A DNA stretch of 64,000 nucleotides from Archilochus colubris (lineage: Eukaryota > Chordata > Aves > Apodiformes > Trochilidae): assembly GCA_023079485.1 (NCBI GenBank), contig CM041084.1:99242467-99306466 (forward strand), read 5' to 3'. Made by a program: the position numbers and the translations under genes. Below, in pieces: positions 41,245-53,079 of the stretch; position 1 is the stretch's first letter; each line of letters begins with the position of its first letter. The notes under the pieces were generated by a model. It ran no database searches and had not been told where the DNA came from. It saw nothing but the letters and a program-made list of their open reading frames with translations.

Positions 41245-41360
41245 ATCAGGATGTGGCACTTTAGGACAGGGTTTTGTTGGCATGGTCATTTTGGGTTAAT
41301 GGTTGGACTTGATGATCCTAGAGATTTTTTCCAACCTCAATGCTTCTATGATTCTATGAA
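41245..41360 (+). mobile_element. CR1 LINE fragment, 3' end
   Basis: A sense-orientation CR1 3' UTR end. It contains GGATGTGGCACTTTAGGACA, then TTGGCATGGTCATTTTGGGT, TAATGGTTGGACTTGATGAT, TTTTCCAACCTCAATG and the terminus CTTCTATGATTCTATGA. The terminus is close to consensus although the element is heavily 5'-truncated. No coding capacity remains. Confidence 0.94.
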
Positions 41361-43735
41361 TTTTAATATCACGGGCTAGAAGTGACATGTTTAAAACTTA
41401 AACCTAGATAGTCCCCAGCCGATCTGAGAGTATTCTGCATCCCTTTTGTCGATTCTCTACATACACATGGGTTTACAAGACTGGCTGAGATTCTTTCATT
41501 AGCACCACCTTGTGGGAAATGCACACTCCAGAGAAGGTGATGGAGCTGCAGTTCCCTCCCACGTACATGTGGGTGCACGCACAGCCCCACGCAGACCGTA
41601 CACACGGCAAGATTTGGGGAACAGAGAGCCCAGGGGGGAAAAAAAAGATTGGCAGACTTGCTCCTGCTGTTTTTCTGTTTTCAGTGCAACAGCCAAACGA
41701 GTGTCTGCCACAACATGTCTTTCCTTCTCTGTTAAAAAAAAAAACAATAAAGCTTATGGAAAGAAAAAAAAATTAAATGTTTCATTCAATAGTTCTTCAG
41801 TAGCAGAGAGCAGCTGGTCAACAAGGCTGTGTTTGCCTTTTGAATTTCTAAGTGGTATCTGTCCCAGAAAACAAGCTTTTGCCAGCTGCATTCACCCAAA
41901 TGTTTTCAAACTGTTTGCTTTTGAAGTGAAGTGAGGCATTTTCAAAAATGCATTGATTCCAGTGAGAACACTTTTAAAAGAGAAACATCATGATGTTGTA
42001 TTTCAGAAGATTTTCTGATTTAAGGGACTTTTGTTTGGGGAAGGTTTTTATATTATTCATTTACTGTGAATATTTACTCTCTTCTCAGAGAAATCTTTTA
42101 TTATAGAAAAAAAAAAGCAGAACAAATTCTCAAAACATTCTATGTTTAATCTCTGTTTGAAGTGCCTGTGTTTAGAAACTAATGATCACTAATTTATGCA
42201 TCCTAATTTTTTGGTAGCAATTTGTCTTGCATGAAATCTTAGGAAAATGTGTTTTCATTTTAAGTCAAACCAAAATGGCTTTTCCAAATATTGATGTATC
42301 TAGGAATATAAAAATGCATAATTTCAACCAGATCTAATTACCAACTAGATCCTCCAAGAAGCATAACACAATGAGTCTTTACTCCATCTGGCAAGTAAAG
42401 GGCAACACCTGGCCATACAAGTCCCAGCAAAGTGCATAATTAATATTGGCAAAGGAATTCAGACTCTGAAGAGGGAGAAACATTTTATACTCTTATGTTA
42501 CAGATGAGACTCCTACAGAGATAAAAATGATGCTTTCAAACAAGGGAAAGACAAATACTCAGAAGTTAATTAAGAGGGTAGTCCTTACTGCTGGCCTTCA
42601 GAGCCCCTGACAATGGGCACAGCAATACGACAGCACAGGACAAAAGACCCATTTTGAGCAAACAGATTCTCTTGGTTCACAATCACCAGTAGAGCAGATT
42701 TTTTCATATTGCTATAATCACTATAATGCTTGCAGGACAGTGTTTTGTGAAATAAATCCTATCCGTTGAGTAAAATTAAAGAAAAAAATCCCAGAGTAAG
42801 TAGGTAAATTATAAACATCTCCCAAATGACAATGAATTCTTCTTATTATTTTTTTTTTCCCTACAGCTATTGCCATAATTTGTTTATTCTACTACTTGCA
42901 ATGGTGTTTGTTCTAAGAACAAGAGGAGGCTATTGTTGGTTTGGGGGGGGTTATGCATTTTAGTTGTCATTGGAAAACTGAATTTGCATGGTAAAATACA
43001 CTGGGACTGATTTTCCAGTAGGAATTGTTCATTCAGGACCCTAAATATTAAGTGTGGTGGGGGAGAGAATATTTCGCCATGACTGCAGTACTGGTAGTTT
43101 TATTCTGTGATTTGTGATATTGTTTCACCAAAGAGAGAGTGAAATAACAACTTTACAGGTATTCTTGCCAAACTCCTATTATTCTGATGTTTAATCAGAA
43201 CTGAAGTAGAGTCTCAAAGGTTATCATGCAAAAATCAGTACTGCACATCTAAGTCACCACAATTTTCTAATCACTTTCCTGGCTGTGGAATAGGAAGTAC
43301 AAGCATTCTATACAATAAATGAAATTATGAACTATGGACAAGTCATTAGCTAGGGATAAGCAAGTGTGTAAAGCACATGCTTGCTGCTGAGGAGCTCAGC
43401 TCTAAGGGAGCTGCCTGGGTTCCTCCTATAACATCATATGGAGACCTCTAGAGATGGCCCCCTTTTGGTCTGCCTCTCTTCAAATGGGATGATCTAACAC
43501 TTGCAGTTGTCTTTATCTCTTCACGGGCAATGAAAGGAGCCTTAAGCATCAGCCTCATCTAAAGCCACATTTTTGGGTGGCCAGACTGCAATTAGGCAAG
43601 CCATGCAATCCCTGTCTCTGAAGCAAATAAAGCAAAAAGCTCAAAGGCAGAGCTTAGGTATCCCATTCCTAACTCTGCTGGTAACCTGGTAAAAATAAAT
43701 TTTGCTCATTGGTGCTTTGGTAAATCACTGTAAAG
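41361..43735. other. unique non-coding sequence, nothing recognised
   Basis: A moderately G+C-rich patch at 41510-41730 gives overlapping open frames in two + frames and one - frame, none with a recognised motif. AACAATAAAG follows an A11 run at 41733-41743. The rest is AT-rich with a G8 run near 42943 and no gene. Confidence 0.6.
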
Positions 43736-44010
43736 TCATAGAATGGTTTTAGTTGGGAGGAACATTAAAGACCATCTGATTCCAACCTTCCTGCATGGGC
43801 AGTGTCACCCCCCACAGCACCAGGTTGCTCAAAGCCTCATCCAACCTGGCCCTGAACACTTCCAGGAGTGGGGCATCCACAATCTCTCTGGGCTCCCAAT
43901 TCCAGTGTCTCATATCACCCTCACACTAAAGAATTATTTTCTAATGCCAAACCTAAATCTACCCACTTCCAGCTTAGAACCACTAACCCTTGTCCTATCA
44001 ATAAGGAATA
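43736..44010 (-). mobile_element. CR1 LINE fragment, reverse orientation
   Basis: An antisense CR1 copy. On the + strand it begins TCATAGAATGGTTTTAGTTG and continues CCATCTGATTCCAACCTTCC, CACCAGGTTGCTCAAAGCC, CATCCAACCTGGCCCTGAAC, CACTTCCAGGAGTGGGGCAT, CCAGTGTCTCATATCACCCT and CACTAACCCTTGTCCTATCA. These are successive segments of the CR1 3' UTR. The copy is 5'-truncated and ends about 200 bp before the large GAAA array. Confidence 0.95.
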
Positions 44011-44210
44011 TGTCACAGCCTTATTATGATATTTTTTTGAAAGTTATTTGATCTGTATACAAAGGATGAAGTGTATGAGCAAAGTGCCAGTAGCCACATG
44101 GAGAAATTTGCTTAGAGGAACATTACTTGCCTGACTTAAACCTCTGTTACTAGTCTTTGGACACTTACAATAATTCATTATCTAAAGTTTCACATTTAAA
44201 AAAAGAAAAC

Positions 44211-44731
<521 letters not shown>

Positions 44732-45889
44732 TAGATATAAATGCACCAAAGTTGTATCCACTACGTAGGATCACATTTGAAACAAAGATGCACATTGTGT
44801 TTGGCATATGTGAGTCACCAGGATGCAGACAGCATGGCATTAAAGATATTTTTATTCTTGCTTGAATCAAGCCAGAGGTAGAGCTAAGTAGGAGTTTTGC
44901 TCTTCTTGATTGAACACATTAACATGTACCACATACACCAGATTGCAGCATGTGCTGGCGGAAGAGCCGCTCTGAGCAAGGGGAAAAAAGAATAAGGACA
45001 AAAGTATTATCAAGGCTTTTAAAATAAAACTTCTAAAGCACCTTTAAATTGTAACATCTTGAGAAAAGACTGAATTATGTAAAAGCGGGCAAGGAGCCAA
45101 CATCTGGCAACAATAAGATTGTTTTGTAAGCAAGCAGTTTTCTACACAGCACGCAGCTCTTGGTCCACACTGGAGCAAGTAACAAATCTGTGAAGATGTG
45201 CATGGTCTCTGGCTGCCAGAAGGATACCCTAGTCTTTGAGAGAAAATTTTTGTGTCATTTGATCTCCTAAAACATCCAGCTGAGATGAGTTATATTCCCC
45301 CTGCCAGGAACCTCGAAAGAATTGTTCAAACCAAACGCTCATTCCTGCTGAATTGGAAACAAATGCCAGAGCTGCATTGTTGGACTTTGAAATCAAACTC
45401 TCTCCAGCTCTTCCCAGCGTTCCTGGGAGGAAACAAAACTCCTTCCTGTGTCTGCCGCTGCTGTCTTTGCAGAGGGATATCCTTCCCTCTGCTCCCCATA
45501 CTCCTTCTCATCCTTTCTTTCCCCCTCCCTCCACTGCAATCTCCCATTCCAGAAAGCCACATCACAGGCCTGCCCCATGTGTTACCCATCTTCTCCTTGC
45601 TGCCATTAGACTTTGCCATCGCCTGTAGAAATCGAGTCACTTAATTGGGTCCAGAGGGCTGGAGAACAACGAGGCCATTCAGGGTGGCACCCAGCCAGCA
45701 GCTTCTTCTCCTATCTTTTTGCTTTGTTTCGGTATTCCTCTTTTCTTAGAAGGGAGAGGGGAAAAAATCTCAAGCCCTCCCCTGCTTCTTCCCACCTGTA
45801 AAATCCACGGTGCAGCTGAGTGGGGTAGGGTCTTCAACCAGACCCTGCACCACAAAGAGACTGTCTTTCAAAGCTAGCACAGCACCATT
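44732..45889. other. unique sequence between two purine tracts
   Basis: No gene recognised. Positions 45250-45650 carry overlapping open frames on both strands (130 and 104 codons), which points to low stop density rather than coding. A pyrimidine-rich segment lies at 45480-45545. Confidence 0.6.
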
Positions 45890-46117
45890 AAAAAAAAGAA
45901 AAAGAAAAAAAAAAAAAGAAAAAAAAAAAAGAGAAAAAAGAAAATAGAAAAAATGAAAAAAGGAATAAGGAAAAAAGAAAAAGAGGAGAGAGGAAAAGGA
46001 AAAAAGGAAAAAGGGAAAAGGAAAAAGGAAAAAGAAAAAATAAGGGGAAAAAAGGGGAAAAATAAGGGAAAAAGAAAAGAAAAAAAAAAGAAAAAAAGAA
46101 AAAAGAAAAAAAAGGAA
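45890..46117. repeat. irregular A/G-rich low-complexity tract
   Basis: 228 bases that are A or G except for five T's (45945, 45954, 45966, 46041, 46063). The left part is GAAA/GAAAAA-like, and the centre has GGAAAAA and GGGGAAAA units. It is less regular than the array 1.2 kb upstream, so it is either an old decayed microsatellite or a purine-rich tail. The Phe/Leu-rich frames on the - strand are artefacts. Confidence 0.95.
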
Positions 46118-47849
46118 TAGACAATGCTAAACTTGTTAGGCTGCAGGACCCTATAGCTCCAAAAGCTTAGACTGTGTGCCAAAAAATAGTAGCCAGCTAC
46201 TGACAGTCAATCTCCAAGCCATAAAGGGCATGGGCAGTCACAGCCACTCATCAACATGCTGAGGAAAAGAGGTCTTGGAGGCCATCCCCTCTGTGCTCAG
46301 AGCTGCATCTGGCTATGGTTTAGATTTTATTCCAGCCTCCATAAGAAGCACAGTTGCTTCCTGTTAAGCCAGCAACAGTTGAGCTCCATCTGAGATATTT
46401 AACTCCCCGAGTTATCTTCACTGACAATGGAAGCATGCACTTGTGCTTCATTTCAAACTCCCTGCCTGCCCTCCTTCTTCTTCCCCACTTCCCTACAGGG
46501 CACCAGAGAGCATTCACAGATTTATAATTTCAAAGACATTTCACTGCAAGTAGCAGAGAGCCAGATGAAGCAGTAAATCACCACTGCTGCGTATCAACAG
46601 CAGTTCAGACCAGATAGTGTAGAGCCACTAGCAATTAGCTGGAATCTCTTAAGCTTTCATAGGTTTGCTCAGTAATGTATCAATCTGACACTCAAACATA
46701 AAAGTGATGGATTTACTGTAGAAAAAAAGAAAATTAAGCTTTTCCAGGTACTATTTGAATAATCAATTTGTTCTTCACTGCTCTAAAAAACTCTATATAA
46801 CTTGGCTGAGATTCAGGGAGAGTTATTTGCAAGATGTATTTCAGCTAATCCTGATGAAGCAATGCCATCAGGTTCTCCTTGGAAATTTAGTGCAAAAAAA
46901 GGGAAGGAAAGAAGAGATTCAGCTCTCAATTTGTTTATTCTTTTTGTACGTGGAACCAAGTAGGTTTCTACTGACATGAGAAGATACATCAGTCTTTTGT
47001 GTTTCAAAGGTCATGTACATTGGAATAGACATAATGGAAGTGTTGCTAAGGATGAGGAGAAACGAGCAGGCCGTGGGTACTAATGAAGTACCAAAAGTAC
47101 AAAAAGTGCCTTTGAAAATCTCCTATGCAAAATATGGGAAGATTTTCTTTCTAGACAGTGAAATTTCATCCAGAAGAAGCATGTGGAGGTCTGAAATACC
47201 TAAGACTGAAGATTAGTTTATCCTTTTATCTTTTATAAAAATATTCTGCATAGGTCTTCATCCTTGCCATCAGCATGTGCCTGCAAAGCAGAGTGTCTCC
47301 ATTTGCACACTGCCAGTCTTTGCAGCAAGAACTCAATGCGTGCTTCAGAGGAGCACCTGGCTCTTGGGAAGGGTCTCCAGAGGAAGCAACAGAAAAGACC
47401 TTCTTCCCCTCCTCCTTCAAAACAAAGCTTCACCAAAAAGAAAATTCCTGGAAGCATCCAAGGACAGATTTCTTCAAAGGAAGTTTGAAGTGAGGGGAAG
47501 ATCAAAGACCAGATAGGAAGAAGCAGGTTGTAGAGATGGAAGATTCAGTCACCAGGCAAATAAACAACAGGGTGCATGACCCCTAAAAGGACCACAGGGG
47601 AGCTTGGCTTACAAGAAGAAAGCTGATGGATTTCACCGGAAACCTGGGCAGGGTCAGAGGAAGCCTGGGGAAAGAACTTGCAGCGGTGGTCTGCCTGGGC
47701 ATCTGTGACACTGGTGACAGATGGACACCCTGGAGGTAACATTTAGGTTCATGGAAGAAAAGATACAGACCAAGGTTTCTGTCATGTCTGAGCTGGGGGA
47801 AGCTATGTGGCTATTGGAAAAGGAGAGTCATTGCTTGAATAAATTAATT
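46118..47849. other. unique non-coding sequence, nothing recognised
   Basis: Three overlapping + frames and two - frames at 47226-47516 reflect a locally stop-poor, slightly G+C-richer patch. No gene, RNA or repeat is recognised. Confidence 0.55.
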
Positions 47850-48790
47850 AAAGAATAGGAAATGGTGTATAAGTGGTCAGTTCTCACAAAAGAGGGAGGT
47901 CAACAGTTCAGTTTTACCAGTGCTGGTGCTGAGAAATGAGGTATTTAATATATGCAGACATATTTAATATATGCAGGGAAAAAAAGGGATGAGGCATGAG
48001 GAAAAGACTGTTGATGACACTAAGTTATGCAGAATGGGGACGTGAGCAGACTGCGAAGAATTACAGAAGGGTCTGATGAGACTGAATGGTTGGGCAATAA
48101 AACAGCAGCTGAAATTCATTGTATGTAAGTGTAAAGTGATGCATGTGGGGGAAGACAATCATAGATATGAATAGATGGCAGTGGTTTCTGAAATAACACC
48201 ATTCTGGAGCAAAACGCTAGTGTTGTGATAGATGGCTCCATAAAAGCAAAGTGGAAAAAGTCAGGAATAATCAGAAAAGGAAGAGAGAACAAAGCAAAAT
48301 AATTCTGGTGCTGTTATATCAACCCTTGGTTCACACCTACTTTACAAATTGCGTGCACTCCTTCTGGAGAGGAGTGAAACAGGATTTAAATTGCAAAAGG
48401 CTCTGAAGGCTGCTAAGATATGTAGAAAGGCCTCGCTGTGATGAGCAAGGAGCCTTAGACTCTAAGTTCTAGAAGAAGGAGAACCTAGAGCATCTACAGC
48501 CATGGTCTACAAAGTCACAAACAGCACGGAGAGGGTGAAGGCTCTTTCCACAGCCTCAAGCAACACATGCACTCAAATGAAGCTAGCAGAAAACAAATTT
48601 GAAATAGGCAGAAGATGGCTTTTCACGCAGCCATTTTAAGGCTGTCTTTGCCAAAGGATGTTATGAATACAAGTTTGGACAAGCTGATGGGAAGAAGGTG
48701 CTAAAAATCTATACAGAGCTCCTAAGCAGACAAACCATGAGAATATCAATAGGTACCTAAGCTGGAAACAGAGTCTGGACTGGATATGTG
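47850..48790 (+). mobile_element. old CR1-clade LINE relic: RT second half and 3' UTR
   Basis: A strongly diverged non-LTR retrotransposon in sense orientation. The best-preserved part, 48013-48150, translates as DDTKLCRMGT, a stop, then ADCEELQKGLMRLNGWAIKQ and QLKFIVCKCKVMHVG. This is the segment of CR1/L3-type reverse transcriptase beginning at the DD of the active site. Further on, TTGCGTGCACTCCTTCTGGA (48350-48369) matches the conserved CVQFW-type region. CTTTTCACGCAGCCATTTTA and CCAAAGGATGTTATGAATAC (48620-48670) match the late 3' segment that usually reads TTCACACA...CCACAGGATGTTGTGGA. Frameshifts and stops abolish coding. Both boundaries are approximate. A 19-bp period duplication (47942-47976) lies inside it. 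Confidence 0.85.
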
Positions 48791-50597
48791 AGCCTGGAGG
48801 TAATATTAAAAATATTTGCTCAGTGCTTACTTGTCTTATTGTTCTTACTTATTGATAGAGAATGACTGAGACAGCACTTGGCAAGATGAACTTCAAGTCC
48901 ACTCTGGTACTTCATAAGAGCTGTGGTAGTGTCTTAGGCCCAGGCAGATTGATTTCCCCTCTAAAATTCATTATTTCTCTTTTCAACCAGAAAAACAAAT
49001 CAAGAGCAGGAAGGGAGGATGACCAGAGGAAGATGTCAAGAGTCATCGTACTCCACACACCAGCACTCAGCACTTGGAGTAAACGAACATTTCAGTAACA
49101 GAGTCAAATATTAATCCAATTTGTTCTCTGTGGCATTCCTATACTTCCTGAGCTCATTTTATACACGTACTTTGAGTGAAACAGCAGGAAAATGGACTGC
49201 ACCCGGAAAATTAAACTCAGATTTGTAATAGCAATCATTCATAACAGTAGCTGATTTCATTAAAGCAGTCTCATGAAATGAGGAGGATTACTGAAGGAAA
49301 CTGTTTGTTCAGTCCACAGCAGAATAAAAATGTCTTGGTTTTCATATTTTATATAATCTCCTAAGAAGTATTCATATACATTTTTCCAAGATGAACATAT
49401 AATAGCAAACACATTTTTAAAGGAAAAAAAAAAAAGTGCTGACAACATTCCGGGGGGGAAAAAAATGAGGAGTGGAAGGGGTAAAGCTCATTTTAAAAAT
49501 AATTTCATTTTTAAAATAACCCTCTTCACCCATACTAACCATTTTTTAAAAAAATATTGAATGTTACTGCTGAAAACTGGAAGATCTCCAGTTCAGAAGG
49601 ATGACTCTGAGGGTCCATCAGTGCTTGCACTACTGACTCCAGGAGCCTGGTTGTCCATGAACACAGTGTTCTGCAGAAATGCTTCTTCACATTTTTCAGA
49701 GTTGTTTGAAAGTTATTGAGAGCTTATTTTAAAAGACAAATTTATCACAAGCTGAATTAGGGAGGGAGGACTATGTTAGACCAATGTCCAGATGTAGCAT
49801 ATGCCAGGAAAACATAAACCTTGCTTTTTGCACGGTGCTGAAACAGCAAACACCGACCTTTATGTAGGGAGAACAGAGGCCTATACTTACTAAAAAGATC
49901 CAACTATTCCTTAAGAAAAACATATTTTGATAAATGGCATTTTTTAAGATAGGAAATAACTTATGGTTATAAACTTTAAAACACTTTTAACACCTACAGT
50001 TGTTCCTGCATGACCATAACATCACTTTTAATATCTCTGAAATGAACTCTCCACTGCTCAAAACCAATATGTTTTATTTTAAAAGTACTAGAGGCATCTG
50101 ACATACACCCAAGAAAAGTCTTGTGAGAACAAAAAGCACCTTTAATATACGTATTTATTTCAAGGTTCTGTTAACCTTTTTAAAGCTCACCTAATATCAA
50201 AGGAGAAATAGATCCAAGATACTGTAAAACCAACACGTGCACCTTGTTTTCAATATATTAATATTTCTCATAGAAATAGCTGAAATTCCAAAATAGTGGG
50301 AAACCTTATTCTACCCACAGTGTAGCCCCTTTTATGAGTTTACCATTAGAAATTATAGACTTGCACAGTTAAAGAGAAGTAGTAAGGAAAATTAAGTGAT
50401 GAAGAAACAGTGTGAAGTAAACATCCTTCTTACTAGTACCAGTTTTCTTGGTCCATCCACTCTCCCTGTCAGAGTGGCAGATTTTGGGAGTTAAGACTCA
50501 AAATTAAGTTGTCTTCAATCAAGCTAAGTCACAAATCACAGTAGAAGCTTCAGGAATCCTGACTATTCCCATAACCACAGAAGTTGGCAGGGATGGC

Positions 50598-50673
50598 TTT
50601 TTTTTTTTTTTTTTTTTACACTATAGATATATATACACTCACACATATAGTTTCTCTTTTTTTTTTTTTTTTT
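50598..50673. repeat. paired poly(T) tracts
   Basis: T20 (50598-50617) and T17 (50657-50673) flank a 39-bp A/T-rich spacer with TATATATA and CACACATATAG. Neither run has TTTATT within 30 bases downstream, so they do not look like antisense retrocopy tails. Confidence 0.9.
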
Positions 50674-52180
50674 CTTTCATATATGGAAGACCCATATTCA
50701 CAACAGATGGAGAAAGCATCTGATTTAGCTGAAGAAAGAGCAGCTACATAGTGTTGTCAAATAAATACAAGGCTGTAAACTGCCTGAAAGAAAAAACATC
50801 AGCTTCTTCCCAAAACTTTTCCAGTCATAACAACTTCAGGGGCTATTTATAACAGAAATTATCCTGCAGTCACTGACACATCAGTTCACATTGATTGGGC
50901 CTCTTAGGGCAGATTTTTTTCCATATACATTCTCATGCCACATTTACCTGACTACCAAAGAGAAGGAAAAAAATAAAATATGCACAGGAAAGAAAATACT
51001 CAGAGAGAAGAAAATGAAATTTTCTGCATTCAAGAGAGCTTTTGTTTCTTTGTGTCAGTGTTTTTCCTAGATTGATACAGTCCTGCTAGGAAGTAGCCAA
51101 CAGAGGAAAGATTATTATTATTGCATCCATTCTGATGCACAGTTACTAGCACTGACTTCTAATGACACTGTAAATTAATCTGGTGGCCTAATGAATAGCC
51201 CCACATCTTTAAAAATCCAATTTTTAAAAATTGTTCAAAAAAATTTAATATGTTTTTCAAACACAGGATAACCCTCTGGGACCATGGAATAAAACAGCCT
51301 GATGATGACTGCTCTGATTCTGCAGCTTGTGTGCCTTCTGAGGTGGGGGCAGGCTGCTTGAGGCAGATGGCCAAACTTTCTCATGCAGATTAAAAGAGAA
51401 TAGAAAAGAAACCTGTCCTTTTTTTTCTTTTTTTTTTTTTAGGTGATGTCTAATATATTCCTGTGTGATGATCTTTATTCCCAGTTTATCTGTGCAGATG
51501 TAAAGTGAGAAGCAAGCAGAGCTATCACGGAGCCCTCAGCCTTTCCCAGTTGGGCTGTACCAGTGTCCCATCATAATGATGCACAGCAACAGCCGTGGCA
51601 CACACACAGAAAGTTGGTAGGTCTGTACTGTCCTGATTTCTGATGCAGTGCTTCTCCTTATACCCTAGAAGCTTTCCAAACCTCAGAACCAGAATGTTAC
51701 ACTCTTGAATTCTCAGTGTAACTGGCTATGAGGCATGCTAGACCCCAAAATTTCTATTCAGTGGGGAACTAAAAAGTGTTCTTGGAGTTTTGGCTTGACT
51801 GTGGAACAGGAAAAATAAATGTTGAACTGCTTCCTCACCTCCAAGAAATGGGAATCTCATGTCACTTTTCTGAAGTCATTCATTTTCCCGAACTGCCAGA
51901 GGTGGGTTAGGGAGAAACACACCTTGAGGAACCCAAGATCATCTGCAGCAGACCAGGAAGAAGCAGGTTTATGAGAGCACTTTCATCATTAAAATGCTGA
52001 AGCTGCTGCTCACCCCTGGAAACTGAAGTTCTGGGTTCTCTGGGGTTCTTTGGTTTCATGTCATCAGCCAGGTGGCTAGTTAGGAAGCCAGAACCTAAAG
52101 CTGGCAAGAAGCAACCCAGGAGCCCACCAGAACCTGACAAACCCTGATGGATCATGCTTAGTTTCATGCTTAATTCAGGG

Positions 52181-52213
52181 AATAAATACTCCATACGGCT
52201 AAAACACACCATC

Positions 52214-52240
<27 letters not shown>
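52181..52240 (+). other. AATAAA plus A27: probable processed retrocopy 3' end
   Basis: AATAAA at 52181-52186 is followed 27 bases later by a pure A27 tract (52214-52240). That is the geometry of a polyadenylated transcript copied back into DNA. The body would extend leftwards from 52180. The preceding few hundred bases match no gene I know, and no clear target duplication of the downstream TCTGAGTTTTACTGAG was found upstream. A chance hexamer beside an A-tract microsatellite is the alternative. Confidence 0.4.
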
Positions 52241-52244
<4 letters not shown>

Positions 52245-53079
52245 AGTTTTACTGAGTCAGAAACAATTGCCCCATTTGATCCTAGAAGAAAAAACAAACA
52301 AATGAACATGTTTTTAGGAATAGGTTGTTATTAGTGGTTTTCTTAGGCTGCTGTGCCCCTCTCATGGTTGCAATCCCCCACTGAGGCTTTCAGATTTTCT
52401 CACTCCCTAAACATGTAGACAAACCAGTCCCAGGAGCCCCTTATCCTTTTAGGGTATGGGATTAAAACCACATCAAGACAGTAAGCAATTCTTTTCAAGA
52501 CAGACCATTCCCAGTCCCTTCTTCTCTTGCAACTTTTGCAGACCTCTTCTGCTTTCTGAGTCCTGGGAATTCACCTCATCCTCAATGAATGACTAGAGGA
52601 GGGAAAAGTGTTGCTAAATTCTTCCCCTTTTCTTCCTTCCAAGAACTACGTCTCCCTTCTTCTCTAGTGAAGCTATCTGCAGTTCTTCATCTGATTAACT
52701 AGGTCTTCTTGAGGTATAATAATTTCAATTCAGGACCTCTATAGCATCCTCCTGCCAAAGCACACAGCAAGAAGGCATAGGATAAAGGTGATGAAATCCA
52801 GGGAGGCAGCTACGAAAAGGAGACTAAAGAATAAAAAAATAAAGAATCAAAATAAAGAACTAATTAAATTTCATGCATGCAATTACACAACCAGATCTGG
52901 ATTGAAATAATTTCCAAATCACCTCTAAATTTGGGCAGAAGGAGGGAAAATCAATGGAATCAGAATACAAATCATCCAAATATGACCAATGCAGTTGTAC
53001 TGATGAAAGAATGAAATACAGCAAATTTGGAATCAATGTGTAGGCAAACAAAAAGGCAGATGCTTCAGCCACAGGATGT

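Larger units (their letters stand above)
48791..53079. other. unique non-coding sequence with long A and T tracts
   Basis: No gene recognised. The stretch contains several homopolymer runs: T20 at 50598-50617, T17 at 50657-50673, T8CT13 at 51419-51440 and A27 at 52214-52240. The last two have polyadenylation-signal hexamers at suitable distance and are treated as separate observations. Confidence 0.55.

Noticed and set aside
45874..46182. Phe/Leu-rich - strand frames that look like membrane segments
   Set aside because: They are the translation of the A/G-rich low-complexity tract, not a real hydrophobic protein.
51419..51510. T-tract plus AG followed by a short open frame and a GTAAAG, considered as an exon
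   Set aside because: The 19-residue frame is too short and unrecognised. The same T-tract is equally well explained as an antisense poly(A) run.
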